Of a DNA stretch of 64,000 nt, positions 51,617 through 60,574 are shown piece after piece (position 1 is the first letter of the stretch; each line of letters begins with the position of its first letter). The stretch is from Candidatus Latescibacterota bacterium (GTDB lineage Bacteria > Latescibacterota > UBA2968): the NCBI GenBank assembly GCA_022821275.1, contig JAJEDY010000061.1, positions 62,001 through 126,000 of the forward strand. Direction: 5' to 3'. The position numbers and the translations under genes are program-made. The notes beneath the pieces are model-generated. The model was not told the origin of the DNA. It ran no database searches and saw only the letters and a list, made by a program, of their open reading frames with translations.

Positions 51617-51867
51617 ACGAAGGGCACAATCCTCCGGGGTCAGATGATATTCTTACGGCGAGATCCGTAGAGATTGAGAAGAATACCGAATCTCGTTTGG
51701 TGCGGTTAGAGACAGATATGAAATACCTCGCCACAAAAAATGATATTGAAAAATTGAAAGTTTGGATAATAGGAGGGGCTTTAGCAGGACTCCTTGCATT
51801 CATTATAGCCATCATCCATACATTTACGACGCTATTGACTAAATTCGTTGAAAAGGTAATTCAATAA
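51613..51867 (+). CDS. small membrane protein, XhlA/holin-like pattern
   Basis: An 84-residue protein starting at TTG, overlapping the previous stop, with a G-rich site upstream; an internal ATG (residue 37) is an alternative. Residues 28-48 form a short coiled-coil-like helix (RLVRLETDMKYLATKNDIEK), then a membrane helix WIIGGALAGLLAFIIAIIHTF and a basic tail. This recalls haemolysin XhlA-type small proteins, but the match is weak. As a neighbour of HerA-NurA it might be an effector. Confidence 0.5.
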   Translation: MNEGHNPPGSDDILTARSVEIEKNTESRLVRLETDMKYLATKNDIEKLKVWIIGGALAGLLAFIIAIIHTFTTLLTKFVEKVIQ

Positions 51868-51892
51868 TAGACAAATCTACACCGTAACCAAC

Positions 51893-51923
51893 AAAAAGGG
51901 AGCGGATTGATCCGCTCCTTTTT
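51893..51923 (+). terminator. intrinsic terminator
   Basis: GGAGCGGA and TCCGCTCC pair around TTGA with an A-run before and a T-run after. It ends the HerA-NurA-small-gene transcript and lies 20 bases before the GH5 start codon. Confidence 0.8.
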
Positions 51924-51942
51924 CTATTCACACGCTTCTAAA

Positions 51943-53136
51943 ATGACCCTTCGCATATTGATATCCGTCGCATTGTCGGCACTACTCTTCACCAGCAGTA
52001 CCATAGCCGACCCTTCTAAAATCGCCTTCTGGGACACACAACGCAAAGGCGCCAATCAACAAAATGCACAACACCGTCCCGAATGGTACGTTGCGGCAGG
52101 AGAATTGGGATTGGATTATGTACGCCTCCTACCCGATTCATGGCCCGCCGATGGCAGGGACTTCCTGATTGGCAACGCGGACAACTTCGAGACAATCAAC
52201 GAAACCGACCTATCCCTATTGATCAAAGCACTCGACGAAGCCGAACGCAACGGGATCAAAGTCGTCCTTACAATGCTCAACTTACCCGGCGCACGCTGGA
52301 AACAACTCAACAATGACCAGGACGATGCGCGACTCTGGAAAGACAAAAAATATCATCTACAAGCCTTCGAATTCTGGCGTCAACTCGCCGCGCGCCTGAA
52401 AACACACCCCGCCATCGTCGCCTACAATCCCCTCAACGAACCACACCCGGACAGGGCATTCGGCTTTGACGCGCCAGACGAAAACTTCGCCCAGTGGTTC
52501 AAGCGCATCCAGAACACGCCAGCCGACCTCAACCAATTCAACCGGGAAATGGTCAAAGCAATCCGCTCCGTAGATACACACACCCCCATCATCCTCGACG
52601 GCTGGTTCTATGCATCTCCCAAGGCATTCGATTATAATCGACCCATTGAAGATGACAAGGTCTTATACGCCTTTCACAACCCCGGTCCCTGGCAAATGGT
52701 AACCTATCGCGTCAATCAGGGCAGATACGCCTATCCGGACCGCGTGCCCAAATCGTGGAATGGACCAACGGAATCCTGGACCATTGATCGCCTTGCGCGG
52801 GAAATGCAGGCGGTACAAAAATTCTCCGAACAATACAACATACCCGCACATCGAATCATCGCCTCGGAATTCTGGTACGACCGTCGCCTTGAAGGCGCGG
52901 CAGCATATATGGCCGACCTCATCGAAATCTATAACCAGCGCGGCTGGCACTGGGCTTTTTACGCATATCGCGGCAGCGGCACCTGGACGGGACTCGATTA
53001 CGAAATCGCGCCAGATCAAAAAATGGGTTGGCGTTATTGGCAGGCCATTGAACAGGGCAAAGATCCCGAATCTCTCAAACCGAGAGGACCCAATCCATTG
53101 TGGGAAATACTGCAGCGGCAGTTTGAAAAAAAATGA
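51943..53136 (+). CDS. secreted glycoside hydrolase family 5 protein
   Basis: A 397-residue GH5 enzyme. The ATG at 51943 gives a signal peptide (MTLRILISVALSALLFTSST, cut near IADP); the frame opens earlier at a TTG inside the terminator. The acid/base Glu166 lies in YNPLNEPHPD and the nucleophile Glu309 in IIASEFWYDRR. GH5 enzymes act on beta-linked glucans, mannans and others; the specificity is not readable. A leader without a clear ribosome site follows the terminator, so expression may be weak or start elsewhere. Confidence 0.88.
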   Translation: MTLRILISVALSALLFTSSTIADPSKIAFWDTQRKGANQQNAQHRPEWYVAAGELGLDYVRLLPDSWPADGRDFLIGNADNFETINETDLSLLIKALDEAERNGIKVVLTMLNLPGARWKQLNNDQDDARLWKDKKYHLQAFEFWRQLAARLKTHPAIVAYNPLNEPHPDRAFGFDAPDENFAQWFKRIQNTPADLNQFNREMVKAIRSVDTHTPIILDGWFYASPKAFDYNRPIEDDKVLYAFHNPGPWQMVTYRVNQGRYAYPDRVPKSWNGPTESWTIDRLAREMQAVQKFSEQYNIPAHRIIASEFWYDRRLEGAAAYMADLIEIYNQRGWHWAFYAYRGSGTWTGLDYEIAPDQKMGWRYWQAIEQGKDPESLKPRGPNPLWEILQRQFEKK

Positions 53137-53210
53137 AAAAGATTTAAATTGGTAGAAGTACTGTGTAACATCAGTGGTCTGTCAAAAAAATTTGCTAATA
53201 TATTTTTCTG
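53137..53210. other. short intergenic, AT-rich
   Basis: No gene is seen after GH5. The TTTGCTAATATATTTTTCTG segment leads directly into the stem-loop repeat. Another 90 bases after the repeat contain no clear gene. Confidence 0.4.
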
Positions 53211-53292
53211 ATAGACTGGATTGCGGCTTACACCCTGCCGCAGTGACAACCGCCGTTCGTCACGCCTGCATGTTTTAAGCAGGCGTCCAGTG
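53211..53292 (+). repeat. CTGGAT-family repeat with extra hairpins
   Basis: ATAGACTGGATTGCGGCTTA then CCGCAGTGAC forms the core; a second stem GCCTGC...GCAGGC around TTTTAA follows, and ACTGGA/TCCAGT close the whole element. It shares an 18-base core with 47881. Confidence 0.85.
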
Positions 53293-53385
53293 GATTAAAG
53301 TAAGATACTTATTTGACGAACCACTACGTAACATCAATTCTTAATTTTTAATTCCTAATTCCTACAGCATCCTCAGGAGGATTTA

Positions 53386-54165
53386 ATGTCATTGTTTTTA
53401 CTCGAAGGTCGCGTCGCCATAGTAACTGGAGCGGGGCGTGGTATTGGACGTGGTATTGCAGAGGGATTGGCTGCACAGGGCGCGAAAATTGTATGTGCTG
53501 CGCGCACGCGGTCTCAATTAGACGAAGTCGTAGCCGCAATACGGGAGGCGGGAGGCGACGCAATCGCATATGAAATGGACATGAAAGACCTGGACTCCGT
53601 GCGCGGTGGCGTCGAAACAGCACTTGAAACATATGGACAAATCGATATCCTCGTCAACAACGCGGGCATGAACATACGCGAGCCATTTGAAGACGTAACA
53701 GAAGAACACTACGACGAAATCATGGCCGTCAACTTGAAGGGCCTCTACTTCTTAACGCAGGCCGTAGTCAAACACATGATCTCGCGCAAACAGGGCAAAA
53801 TCATCCACATCGGCTCATTGACAACGGACTGGTCCTTATCGCAAATCTCGGTCTATACCGCCACCAAAGGCGCCGTTGGGCAACTCGCCAAAGCTCAGGC
53901 ATTAGAACTCGGCGAGCACAACATCCAGGTCAACACAATATGCCCGGGCTTTATACTCACGTCATTGACCGAACGGCTCTGGGCAGACCCCACAATGCGC
54001 GAATGGGGTGAATCCCGTCTGCCCATAAAGCGATTGGCAACCCCCGAAGACCTCGTCGGCACCGCCGTATTCCTCGCCGCGCCTGCATCGGACTACGTCA
54101 CCGGACAATCCATCTACGTAGATGGCGGATTCATGGCCGGCGAAGCCTGGCCCTTGCCGGAGTAA
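53386..54165 (+). CDS. SDR family oxidoreductase
   Basis: A 259-residue classical short-chain dehydrogenase. The nucleotide motif is TGAGRGIGRG, the NNAG motif is LVNNAGMN, and the active-site Ser, Tyr, Lys are in IGSLTTDWSLSQISVYTATK. PGFILTSLTERLW is the usual region after the active site. CAGGAGG lies upstream. Similar enzymes act on gluconate or glucose-type sugars, and the following mutarotase gene makes a sugar substrate plausible. The next gene's start is 10 bases downstream. Confidence 0.93.
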   Translation: MSLFLLEGRVAIVTGAGRGIGRGIAEGLAAQGAKIVCAARTRSQLDEVVAAIREAGGDAIAYEMDMKDLDSVRGGVETALETYGQIDILVNNAGMNIREPFEDVTEEHYDEIMAVNLKGLYFLTQAVVKHMISRKQGKIIHIGSLTTDWSLSQISVYTATKGAVGQLAKAQALELGEHNIQVNTICPGFILTSLTERLWADPTMREWGESRLPIKRLATPEDLVGTAVFLAAPASDYVTGQSIYVDGGFMAGEAWPLPE

Positions 54166-54175
54166 GGGGAAAACA

Positions 54176-55171
54176 ATGGCGCAATATGACATACAACGAG
54201 AAGACTTCCACGGACACGCGCGCTACGTATTGCGCGATCTCGAATCCAATCGTGAAGCCAGTATTTTGCCCTCTGTAGGCAACAACTGCATCTCCTACAA
54301 AATCCCAAAAGATGACGGACTATTGGAACTGCTCTATCCCCCGCCCGATCCCGACACCCTGAAAGGCCGCGCAAGCGGATACGGCACACCCATATTATAC
54401 CCCTGGCCCAACCGCATAGACAGCGGCAAATTCTCATTTGACGGCGTGGAATACCAGCTCCAAACCCCTGCCCCGAACGAACACGCCTCTCACGGCTACG
54501 TCCACGAACGCCCCTGGCGCGTAGTCGCATCCGGTACCTCAGAAAGCGCGTGGATAACCAGCGTCTTCACATCGACGGACTTCCCGGAAATCGGCGCACA
54601 CTTTCCCTTCCCCTTTGAAGCGCGGGTAACATATCGACTCGTGGACGGCGTACTATCCCTCGAATTTGAAGGCACCAACGTAGGCGAAAGCGACATGCCC
54701 GTCGGCCTGGGCATCCACCCGTATTTCCCCCTACCCCTCACTGAAAAAGGCAACCGGGATACATGCACCGTGCGCATGCCCGCATCCACGTACTGGCCCT
54801 TGCGCGACGACCCCATTCCCACAGGAGAAATCTTACCCGTTGAAAGCACAATATTTGACGTACGCAAAAACACGCCATTGAAAGACCGGTATTACGACAA
54901 CGTCTGGTCCGGCGTCTCTCTAACCGACGGATGGAGCAGATGCGAGTACACCGATCCAACCGAAGGCGTCACCATCGCAATGGAAGCCAATGACGCATTC
55001 CGCGAACTCGTACTCTACGCCCCCGACACCCGTCCAATCGTATGCTTTGAACCCTACACCTGTGTCACCAACGCCTTCAATCTGCAAAACCAGGGCATCG
55101 ACGCGGGCCTGATACGCCTCCAACCCGGCGAGAAGCTGACTGGAATAATGAAAATTATTGGTGAAGCATGA
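54176..55171 (+). CDS. aldose 1-epimerase (mutarotase)
   Basis: A 331-residue galactose-mutarotase-like protein. GYGTPILYPWPNRIDSGKF with NEHASHGYVHERPW includes the conserved Arg and His, and GLGIHPYFPLPL includes the second His. CFEPYTCVTNAFN has the conserved Glu. It interconverts sugar anomers. The ATG at 54176 follows AAGGGGA. The stop overlaps the HD-domain gene, suggesting co-translation. Confidence 0.9.
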   Translation: MAQYDIQREDFHGHARYVLRDLESNREASILPSVGNNCISYKIPKDDGLLELLYPPPDPDTLKGRASGYGTPILYPWPNRIDSGKFSFDGVEYQLQTPAPNEHASHGYVHERPWRVVASGTSESAWITSVFTSTDFPEIGAHFPFPFEARVTYRLVDGVLSLEFEGTNVGESDMPVGLGIHPYFPLPLTEKGNRDTCTVRMPASTYWPLRDDPIPTGEILPVESTIFDVRKNTPLKDRYYDNVWSGVSLTDGWSRCEYTDPTEGVTIAMEANDAFRELVLYAPDTRPIVCFEPYTCVTNAFNLQNQGIDAGLIRLQPGEKLTGIMKIIGEA

Positions 55172-55761
55172 CCGACCGACTACAACAACAAATCGCATTT
55201 CTCCTCGAAATCGATAAACTCAAGCAAATTTTTCGGCAAACCTATTTGCTCGACGAAACCCGCAAAGAAAACGACGCCGAACACTCGTGGCATTTTGCCA
55301 TGTTCGCACTCATCCTCGCGGAATACGCACCCGAACCAGTGGATATCCTGAAAGTCATCAAAATGGCACTGGTACACGACCTCGTAGAAATCGACGCGGG
55401 CGACACCTTTCTCTACGACGAATCGGGCAATGCCGACAAAGCCGAGCGCGAAGCAAAAGCCGCCGACCGCATCTTTGCGCTCTTGCCTGCAGAACAGGGA
55501 CGCGAAATACGCGCATTGTGGGAGGAATTTGAAGAAAAAGAAACGCCCGAGGCAAAATTCGCGGGCGCAATAGACCGATTCCAACCCTTTCTGCACAATT
55601 GCAATACTCAAGGACGCGCCTGGCAAGAGCACGGAATCACCGCCGACCGCGTCTTGCAAAGCAACAGCCACATCTCAATCGGCGCGCCCATTCTGTGGAA
55701 CCGCGTGCAAGAACTGGTTGATGAAATGGTCGCTGAGGGATATATTGAGGATAAGAAATAG
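55168..55761 (+). CDS. HD-domain protein, HDDC2/YfbR-like
   Basis: A 197-residue HD phosphohydrolase. The first His lies in DAEHSWHFAMFALIL, and HD is in ALVHDLVEIDAGDTF, with Asp in AIDRFQPFLHN. These patterns match the HDDC2/YfbR nucleotidase group, which removes phosphate from deoxynucleoside monophosphates (family knowledge). Its ATG overlaps the mutarotase stop. Confidence 0.88.
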   Translation: MTDRLQQQIAFLLEIDKLKQIFRQTYLLDETRKENDAEHSWHFAMFALILAEYAPEPVDILKVIKMALVHDLVEIDAGDTFLYDESGNADKAEREAKAADRIFALLPAEQGREIRALWEEFEEKETPEAKFAGAIDRFQPFLHNCNTQGRAWQEHGITADRVLQSNSHISIGAPILWNRVQELVDEMVAEGYIEDKK

Positions 55762-55773
55762 AGGAACGAAGTA

Positions 55774-55986
55774 ATGAACAAGCCAATAAAAACAGAAGCA
55801 GATTACAAAGCCGCCCTCGCGCGTGCAGACGAGATTTTTGATGCAAAACCGGGAACATCAGAGGGTGAAGAGTTGGAATCACTCGTTACTTTGATCGAGC
55901 ATTACGAAGATACAGCCTACCCAATTGACCTGCCCGACCCAATTACGGCCATCAAGTTTCGGCTGGCGCAACAGGGGTTAAAGTAA
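55774..55986 (+). CDS. truncated HigA-like antitoxin, HTH missing
   Basis: A 70-residue protein: KTEADYKAALARADEIFDAK, GEELESLVTLIEHYED, then YPIDLPDPITAIKFRLAQQG. That is the N-terminal half of the HigA/transcriptional-regulator antitoxin, whose homologues continue with an Xre helix-turn-helix. Here a stop follows QQGLK and the next codons do not resemble the HTH. No toxin partner adjoins it. Either the domain was lost by deletion or this is a short variant with an altered role. Confidence 0.75.
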   Translation: MNKPIKTEADYKAALARADEIFDAKPGTSEGEELESLVTLIEHYEDTAYPIDLPDPITAIKFRLAQQGLK

Positions 55987-56053
55987 ATCTGGAAAGGCTC
56001 TCTATTTGACAACACCAATTTGATTATCCGGCTAAAAAATGGGAGGACCAAAA

Positions 56054-57910
56054 ATGAGCCAGACACTCAAGGACTTATTGAATGACAGTTTTGACCGGCA
56101 TGCGGAGCGCACGGCGGTTCGCGTATTGCGCCAGCCAGAGGAACCCGGCGAAAGGCGATTGCAATATCTGCCGTTGACATATCGGCAATTGAAGGTACAG
56201 CGAGACCGATTGGCATCGGGCCTGGCGCAACTGGGATTGGAAAAGGGGCAGCGCATCGGGCTATTGACCGATGGCGGTCTGGAATCTGTCCTGGTCTTTC
56301 TATCTTGCGATATGCTGGGATTATCCGCAGTGCCCATCTGCAACAAATTGCCCGACGATCTGCTGGTACACAGCATCAACCACTCGGGCGTTTCCTATTT
56401 GTTCACAGATGAAAGAAGTTTGGAACAGGTCGAACGCGTACGCGAGCAACTGATCAATCCCCCCCAGATCGTCCTGACAGAAGGACAGGGCGATGGCGCA
56501 CGCTCATTTTTTGAACTAACTCAAAAAGGCGCAGAATCACCACCGCCAGACATAGCAATAGAACCCGATGACGAATCGAAAATCGTGTACACATCGGGAT
56601 CATCGGGATTGCCCAAAGGCGTGGTACAAACCCATCGCAATCTCGTCGGCAATATCCTGTCCGTATGGGATACAATCAGCAACCGCGACCCCCTCATCTT
56701 ATTCAAATCCGCGCCCGACTATCACACCATGGGCATATTGAACATCTATTACCCCCTATCAAAAGGCTGGACATTAGACCTGGCGCGGTCGCCAGATCGC
56801 GTACTGGTGGATATTCGATATTCCGAACCCCATGGCTTTTTAACTGTCCCCCTGATCTTGGACAAAGTATTTGGCAACGTGCGAAAAGAAATTGATGCCG
56901 GCGGTGCAAAAGGCGCATTAATCGCCCGGTCACTGCGCGCCAAACAGCGCATTACACGCGGTGAAGCATCGGTCATTGACCACCTCGTCAATGCCACACT
57001 GGGCAAAAAAGTCGTCGGACAAATCAAAGAAAAACTCTCGCAGCGCGTGGGCAGCCGTCTCGAATTGTTAATCGTCGGCTCGGCAAAAGCCGACCCCGAA
57101 GCCCTCGACTTTTTCCAGGACGTGCTTGACATCACCTCCCTCGAAGGTTATGGCGTCACCGAATGCAGCCCCCTGATCGCGGCAAATGTCCTGAACGGAC
57201 AAAAAACAGGCACCGTTGGAAAGCCACTACAAGAAGTAAAAATCATCGCCGAAACAGGCGAAGAAATTGCCCACGGAGACCCCCAGACAAAAACCTATAG
57301 CGGCAGCGGCGATGGCATTGGCGAATTGTGGGTACACGGCAACCACGTCATGACGGGATATCTCGACGACCCCGAACGCACCGCCGAAGTACTCGTAACC
57401 GATGAAGCGGGCAAAGTGTGGTATCGCACAGGTGATTTATTCAGCATGGACGACGAGGGATTCTTGACCTTCCAGGGGCGCCTCGGACGGCAGTTTAAAT
57501 TGAGCAACGGCGAATTTGTCAACCCAGAACGTCTCGAACGCATCTTCGCGCGCGCTTCGCTCATCGAACACGTCTTAATCTGCGGCGACCAGACCCGCAC
57601 ATTTCCACTCCCCGTTATAACCGTAAATATAGAAGAGGCACAATTGCAAACAGATATCCCCGATCTACCCACAGACGACGAAGTAGCACTGTGTACCCAC
57701 CCCGCAATAGCCGAACGCATTCGCGAGCAACTGTTAAAAGAAGCCACAGCATCTGGCCTTCCCGCGCACGAACGTCCGCAAAAGATACTGGTCTTGCCGG
57801 ACCAGCTAAGCGAAGAAACGGGAACCCTCACGCGGGGATTGAAAAAGGTCGTACCCAAGAGAATAGAAGAAATATATGGAAACGAAATCGCCGCAACTTA
57901 TGATGGATAA
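56054..57910 (+). CDS. AMP-dependent long-chain acyl-CoA synthetase
   Basis: A 618-residue adenylate-forming enzyme. The AMP-binding signature is YTSGSSGLPKGVVQTHRN, EGYGVTECSPLIAANV matches motif A5, and WYRTGDLFSMDDEGFLTFQG is motif A7/A8. The ATG at 56054 follows GGGAGG. It activates a carboxylic acid with ATP and CoA; length and order fit long-chain fatty acids, but the chain length preference is inferred only from family. It is followed by a CAGAT repeat pair. Confidence 0.9.
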   Translation: MSQTLKDLLNDSFDRHAERTAVRVLRQPEEPGERRLQYLPLTYRQLKVQRDRLASGLAQLGLEKGQRIGLLTDGGLESVLVFLSCDMLGLSAVPICNKLPDDLLVHSINHSGVSYLFTDERSLEQVERVREQLINPPQIVLTEGQGDGARSFFELTQKGAESPPPDIAIEPDDESKIVYTSGSSGLPKGVVQTHRNLVGNILSVWDTISNRDPLILFKSAPDYHTMGILNIYYPLSKGWTLDLARSPDRVLVDIRYSEPHGFLTVPLILDKVFGNVRKEIDAGGAKGALIARSLRAKQRITRGEASVIDHLVNATLGKKVVGQIKEKLSQRVGSRLELLIVGSAKADPEALDFFQDVLDITSLEGYGVTECSPLIAANVLNGQKTGTVGKPLQEVKIIAETGEEIAHGDPQTKTYSGSGDGIGELWVHGNHVMTGYLDDPERTAEVLVTDEAGKVWYRTGDLFSMDDEGFLTFQGRLGRQFKLSNGEFVNPERLERIFARASLIEHVLICGDQTRTFPLPVITVNIEEAQLQTDIPDLPTDDEVALCTHPAIAERIREQLLKEATASGLPAHERPQKILVLPDQLSEETGTLTRGLKKVVPKRIEEIYGNEIAATYDG

Positions 57911-57924
57911 ACCCAAAATCTTAT

Positions 57925-58010
57925 GGATCCACAGATGAACGCAGATAGACACAGATAGAAGGAGATTTTTGCCTTTTATCCGCGTTCATCTGCGTAATCT
58001 GCGGATACTT
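57925..58010. repeat. paired CAGAT-family repeat, arms facing each other
   Basis: GGATCCACAGATGAACGCAG (57925 on) and, as reverse complement, the right arm 57971-58010 (ATCCGCGTTCATCTGCGTAA) pair over about 36 bases. The right arm ends four bases before the ATG of the Ldh gene, so the start region has no ribosome site of normal form. Confidence 0.8.
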
Positions 58011-58013
58011 TTT

Positions 58014-59045
58014 ATGCCAATTTTCAACCCCGATAAACTGCGGCGCATAGGCCGCGAAGTCTTCGAACGCATCGGCGCAACGCCCGAAGAAGCCCGAATC
58101 GTAGCCGATCTGCTCGTATCGTCCAATCTCGCGGGCCACGACTCGCACGGCGTAGTCCGCATACCCCAATACGTATCCGGAGTACAGAGCGGTCAAATAC
58201 AACTCGGAACAACCGTGGAAATCGAGCGGGAAACCGATGCAACAGCCGTCGTAAACGGACACTGGGGCTTTGGGCATGTAACCGCAACAGAAGCCATGCA
58301 CATCGCCATCCAAAAAGCCCGCAAAAGTGCTGTCGGCATCGTAACAGTACACCAGTGCAATCACATCGGGCGACTGGGTGGATATCCCGTACTCGCCGCG
58401 GCTGAAAACATGGCCGGACTGATGAGTAACAACGGCCACGGCGCCGACCTCTCGATGGCACCGTGGGGAGGACTGGGACGCATCCTGCCTGCGAACTGCC
58501 TCGCCGTTGCATTTCCTTCGGACCGCGACTTTCCCATTGCACTGGACCTGACCGCCGCAACTGCGGCAGGTGGCAAAATGCGGGTCGCCATGGCCCGGGG
58601 CGAGCGCGTACCCGAAAATTGGCTCATCGACGCCGAAGGCAATCCCACGACAGATCCCGCGGCTTACGTACATGGCAACGCCGCGCTAACGCCCTTTGGC
58701 GACCACAAAGGATATGGTCTATCATTCATCTTCGACATCTTATCCGGCGCCCTATCGCCCGCCGGATGCACCCGCAAAAACTCACCTGTAACGGGCAATG
58801 CTCTATTCGTACAGGCCATTCGCATCGATGCGTTCCAGTCCATCTCCGATTTTAAGACCGAAATCGGACAATTTATCGACTACGTAAAATCGGCAAAAAC
58901 CGCACCGGGATTCGACGAAATACTCGTACCGGGCGAACGCTCCTACCGCACGGGTTGTGAACGCGAAGAAAATGGGGTCCCCATAGAAGAAACAACGTGG
59001 GAACAAATTTGCGAAACCGCAAAAAAATTCGATGTGGAAATTTAG
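58014..59045 (+). CDS. Ldh family (malate/L-lactate-type) oxidoreductase
   Basis: A 343-residue NAD(P)-dependent dehydrogenase of the LdhA/malate-dehydrogenase-2 fold. The conserved AGHDSHGVVRIPQY includes the catalytic His, and VVNGHWGFGHVTATEAM is also diagnostic. The ATG at 58014 lies just after the repeat; the frame opens earlier at 57969 inside the repeat. The substrate is a hydroxy acid or related compound, unassigned. Confidence 0.9.
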   Translation: MPIFNPDKLRRIGREVFERIGATPEEARIVADLLVSSNLAGHDSHGVVRIPQYVSGVQSGQIQLGTTVEIERETDATAVVNGHWGFGHVTATEAMHIAIQKARKSAVGIVTVHQCNHIGRLGGYPVLAAAENMAGLMSNNGHGADLSMAPWGGLGRILPANCLAVAFPSDRDFPIALDLTAATAAGGKMRVAMARGERVPENWLIDAEGNPTTDPAAYVHGNAALTPFGDHKGYGLSFIFDILSGALSPAGCTRKNSPVTGNALFVQAIRIDAFQSISDFKTEIGQFIDYVKSAKTAPGFDEILVPGERSYRTGCEREENGVPIEETTWEQICETAKKFDVEI

Positions 59046-59069
59046 CGATCAGCAGTCAGCAAAAACCTC

Positions 59070-59156
59070 CTGGATCGCGGTCCCGTATTACACCCTACGG
59101 GACATGCTTTAAGCATGCCTGCCCCTGCATGGTTTAAGCAGGGGCCGCGATGACAC
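59070..59156 (+). repeat. CTGGAT-family repeat with nested hairpins
   Basis: The outer arms are GGATCGCGG and CCGCGATGAC. Inside are three smaller stems: GTCCCGTA...TACGGGAC, ATGCTTTAAGCAT and CCCCTGC...GCAGGGG. A nested cruciform is possible. It lies between the Ldh gene and the convergent DUF4097 gene. Confidence 0.85.
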
Positions 59157-59221
59157 CTCTAAAAAGAAACCCGCCCCCTATTTACGTCTTCAGGGAGCGG
59201 GTTTCTTTGTTATAAACCGCC

Positions 59222-60559
59222 TTATTCTTTCGGTTCAGGTGGTTCGGGCGGATCGGGCGGCGTAGGCGTTTCTGGCGCATCTATCTCTTCACCTGAAGAC
59301 AAGCTCAGACTGCCCCGACCGAGTTCAATCGCAACCTTAGCACCCCCACCATTGAGTTGCCCCGTCACGACCTGTGAGGTACGCGACACGCCGGTAATCG
59401 ACAGAGGCAGGTCGGTCTGGATACCCCCGCGCCCGACATAACCGTGTACATCGACTGCCGAACCATCGGGAATAATGAGATCAACTGCACCATCTTTATT
59501 TTGAATCGCGTAGTCATCGCCAATGGGTTTGTGTGGACGCACCGCAATCTTGCCGCTGCGACTTTGTACAATGACGCCCGCTTCGGGATTTTCAATTTCG
59601 ACAGCACCCCGGTTAGTATGGACAGTAGTCACACCGACAATATTTTCAAGACGCGTTGTACCGCGATTATTTTTTACAACCGCACGTCCTCCTACCCGAC
59701 CGGCTCTGATTGAGCCTCGGTTGTTTTGTGCAGTAAAATCACCCCCAACATGTTGCACCGCGACATCGCCGCGGTTCTGTTTAATGCTTATATTGCCCGA
59801 CGCGCCTTCCAAAATCGTTTTGCCGCGGTTATTGTTGAGATTGGCTGTGCCATCAATTTTGGGAAGCGTGATATTGCCGCGCCTTGCCCGCACATCGAGA
59901 TCAACTTTTTCGGGATGATGCAACTCAAAGTCGATCCGCACAGATCGAATGGGATCGCCTTTTTCGCGTTTGGGCACATTGGGTCGTACTTTCACAACGC
60001 CGGACTCCCGCCGTATTTGAACATCAATTTGTTCGGCATAAGCGTTCACCGCTTCTTCATCAGTTCCCCAAACCGAGATCGTCGCGTCAATCTTAACCTC
60101 ATCGCGATCCCAAATTTTTGAAATAACATGGCCTCTTGGCGTCTGCACAGATAGACGATCAGATACCTGGATCGGTGTTGTCTCAACAAATTGTCGAACA
60201 GCTTTTTCGGGATGCTGTCGTCTATCTTCCGTCCATTGTGAAAAGGCTTCAGATGCCGTTTGCAGGGCTTCCTGAACAATCTCGCCCACATCGGGAATTG
60301 AGCGCGTGGCTTCGCGCACCGCGCGTCTGGCTTTCGGCATGGCTTCGCGGATGCGTTTTTGTACTTCAACCTGAATATCTGCACCGCCGCGCCGGCGTCT
60401 GCGCTGGCGCTGACGACTTCCATTGCGTCTGCGTTGGCGATCTTCACCTCGCGGTTCTTCCGCGGTATCCCCGAGTGCTTCGAGCAATTTCATGGCATCT
60501 TCTGCCGTTATCTTTCCATCTTGAATCATCTCCAGAACTTTCATGCGTTCTTCTTTCAC
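59222..60559 (-). CDS. DUF4097-type beta-repeat protein with SHOCT-like N-terminus
   Basis: A 445-residue protein. The N-terminal MKVLEMIQDGKITAEDAMKL resembles the SHOCT-like/YvlB N-terminus. The middle is Arg-rich. Residues about 150-400 form a series of short beta strands of DUF4097 type (NRGKTILEGASGNISI, NRGAVEIENPEAGVIV), which suggests an envelope-facing adhesin-like solenoid. The end is Pro/Glu-rich. The start is a GTG with AGGAG six bases upstream. The DUF2089 gene lies 15 bases upstream and probably regulates or accompanies it. Confidence 0.8.
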   Translation of the reverse strand: MKEERMKVLEMIQDGKITAEDAMKLLEALGDTAEEPRGEDRQRRRNGSRQRQRRRRRGGADIQVEVQKRIREAMPKARRAVREATRSIPDVGEIVQEALQTASEAFSQWTEDRRQHPEKAVRQFVETTPIQVSDRLSVQTPRGHVISKIWDRDEVKIDATISVWGTDEEAVNAYAEQIDVQIRRESGVVKVRPNVPKREKGDPIRSVRIDFELHHPEKVDLDVRARRGNITLPKIDGTANLNNNRGKTILEGASGNISIKQNRGDVAVQHVGGDFTAQNNRGSIRAGRVGGRAVVKNNRGTTRLENIVGVTTVHTNRGAVEIENPEAGVIVQSRSGKIAVRPHKPIGDDYAIQNKDGAVDLIIPDGSAVDVHGYVGRGGIQTDLPLSITGVSRTSQVVTGQLNGGGAKVAIELGRGSLSLSSGEEIDAPETPTPPDPPEPPEPKE

Positions 60560-60574
60560 GATATACTCCTTTCT

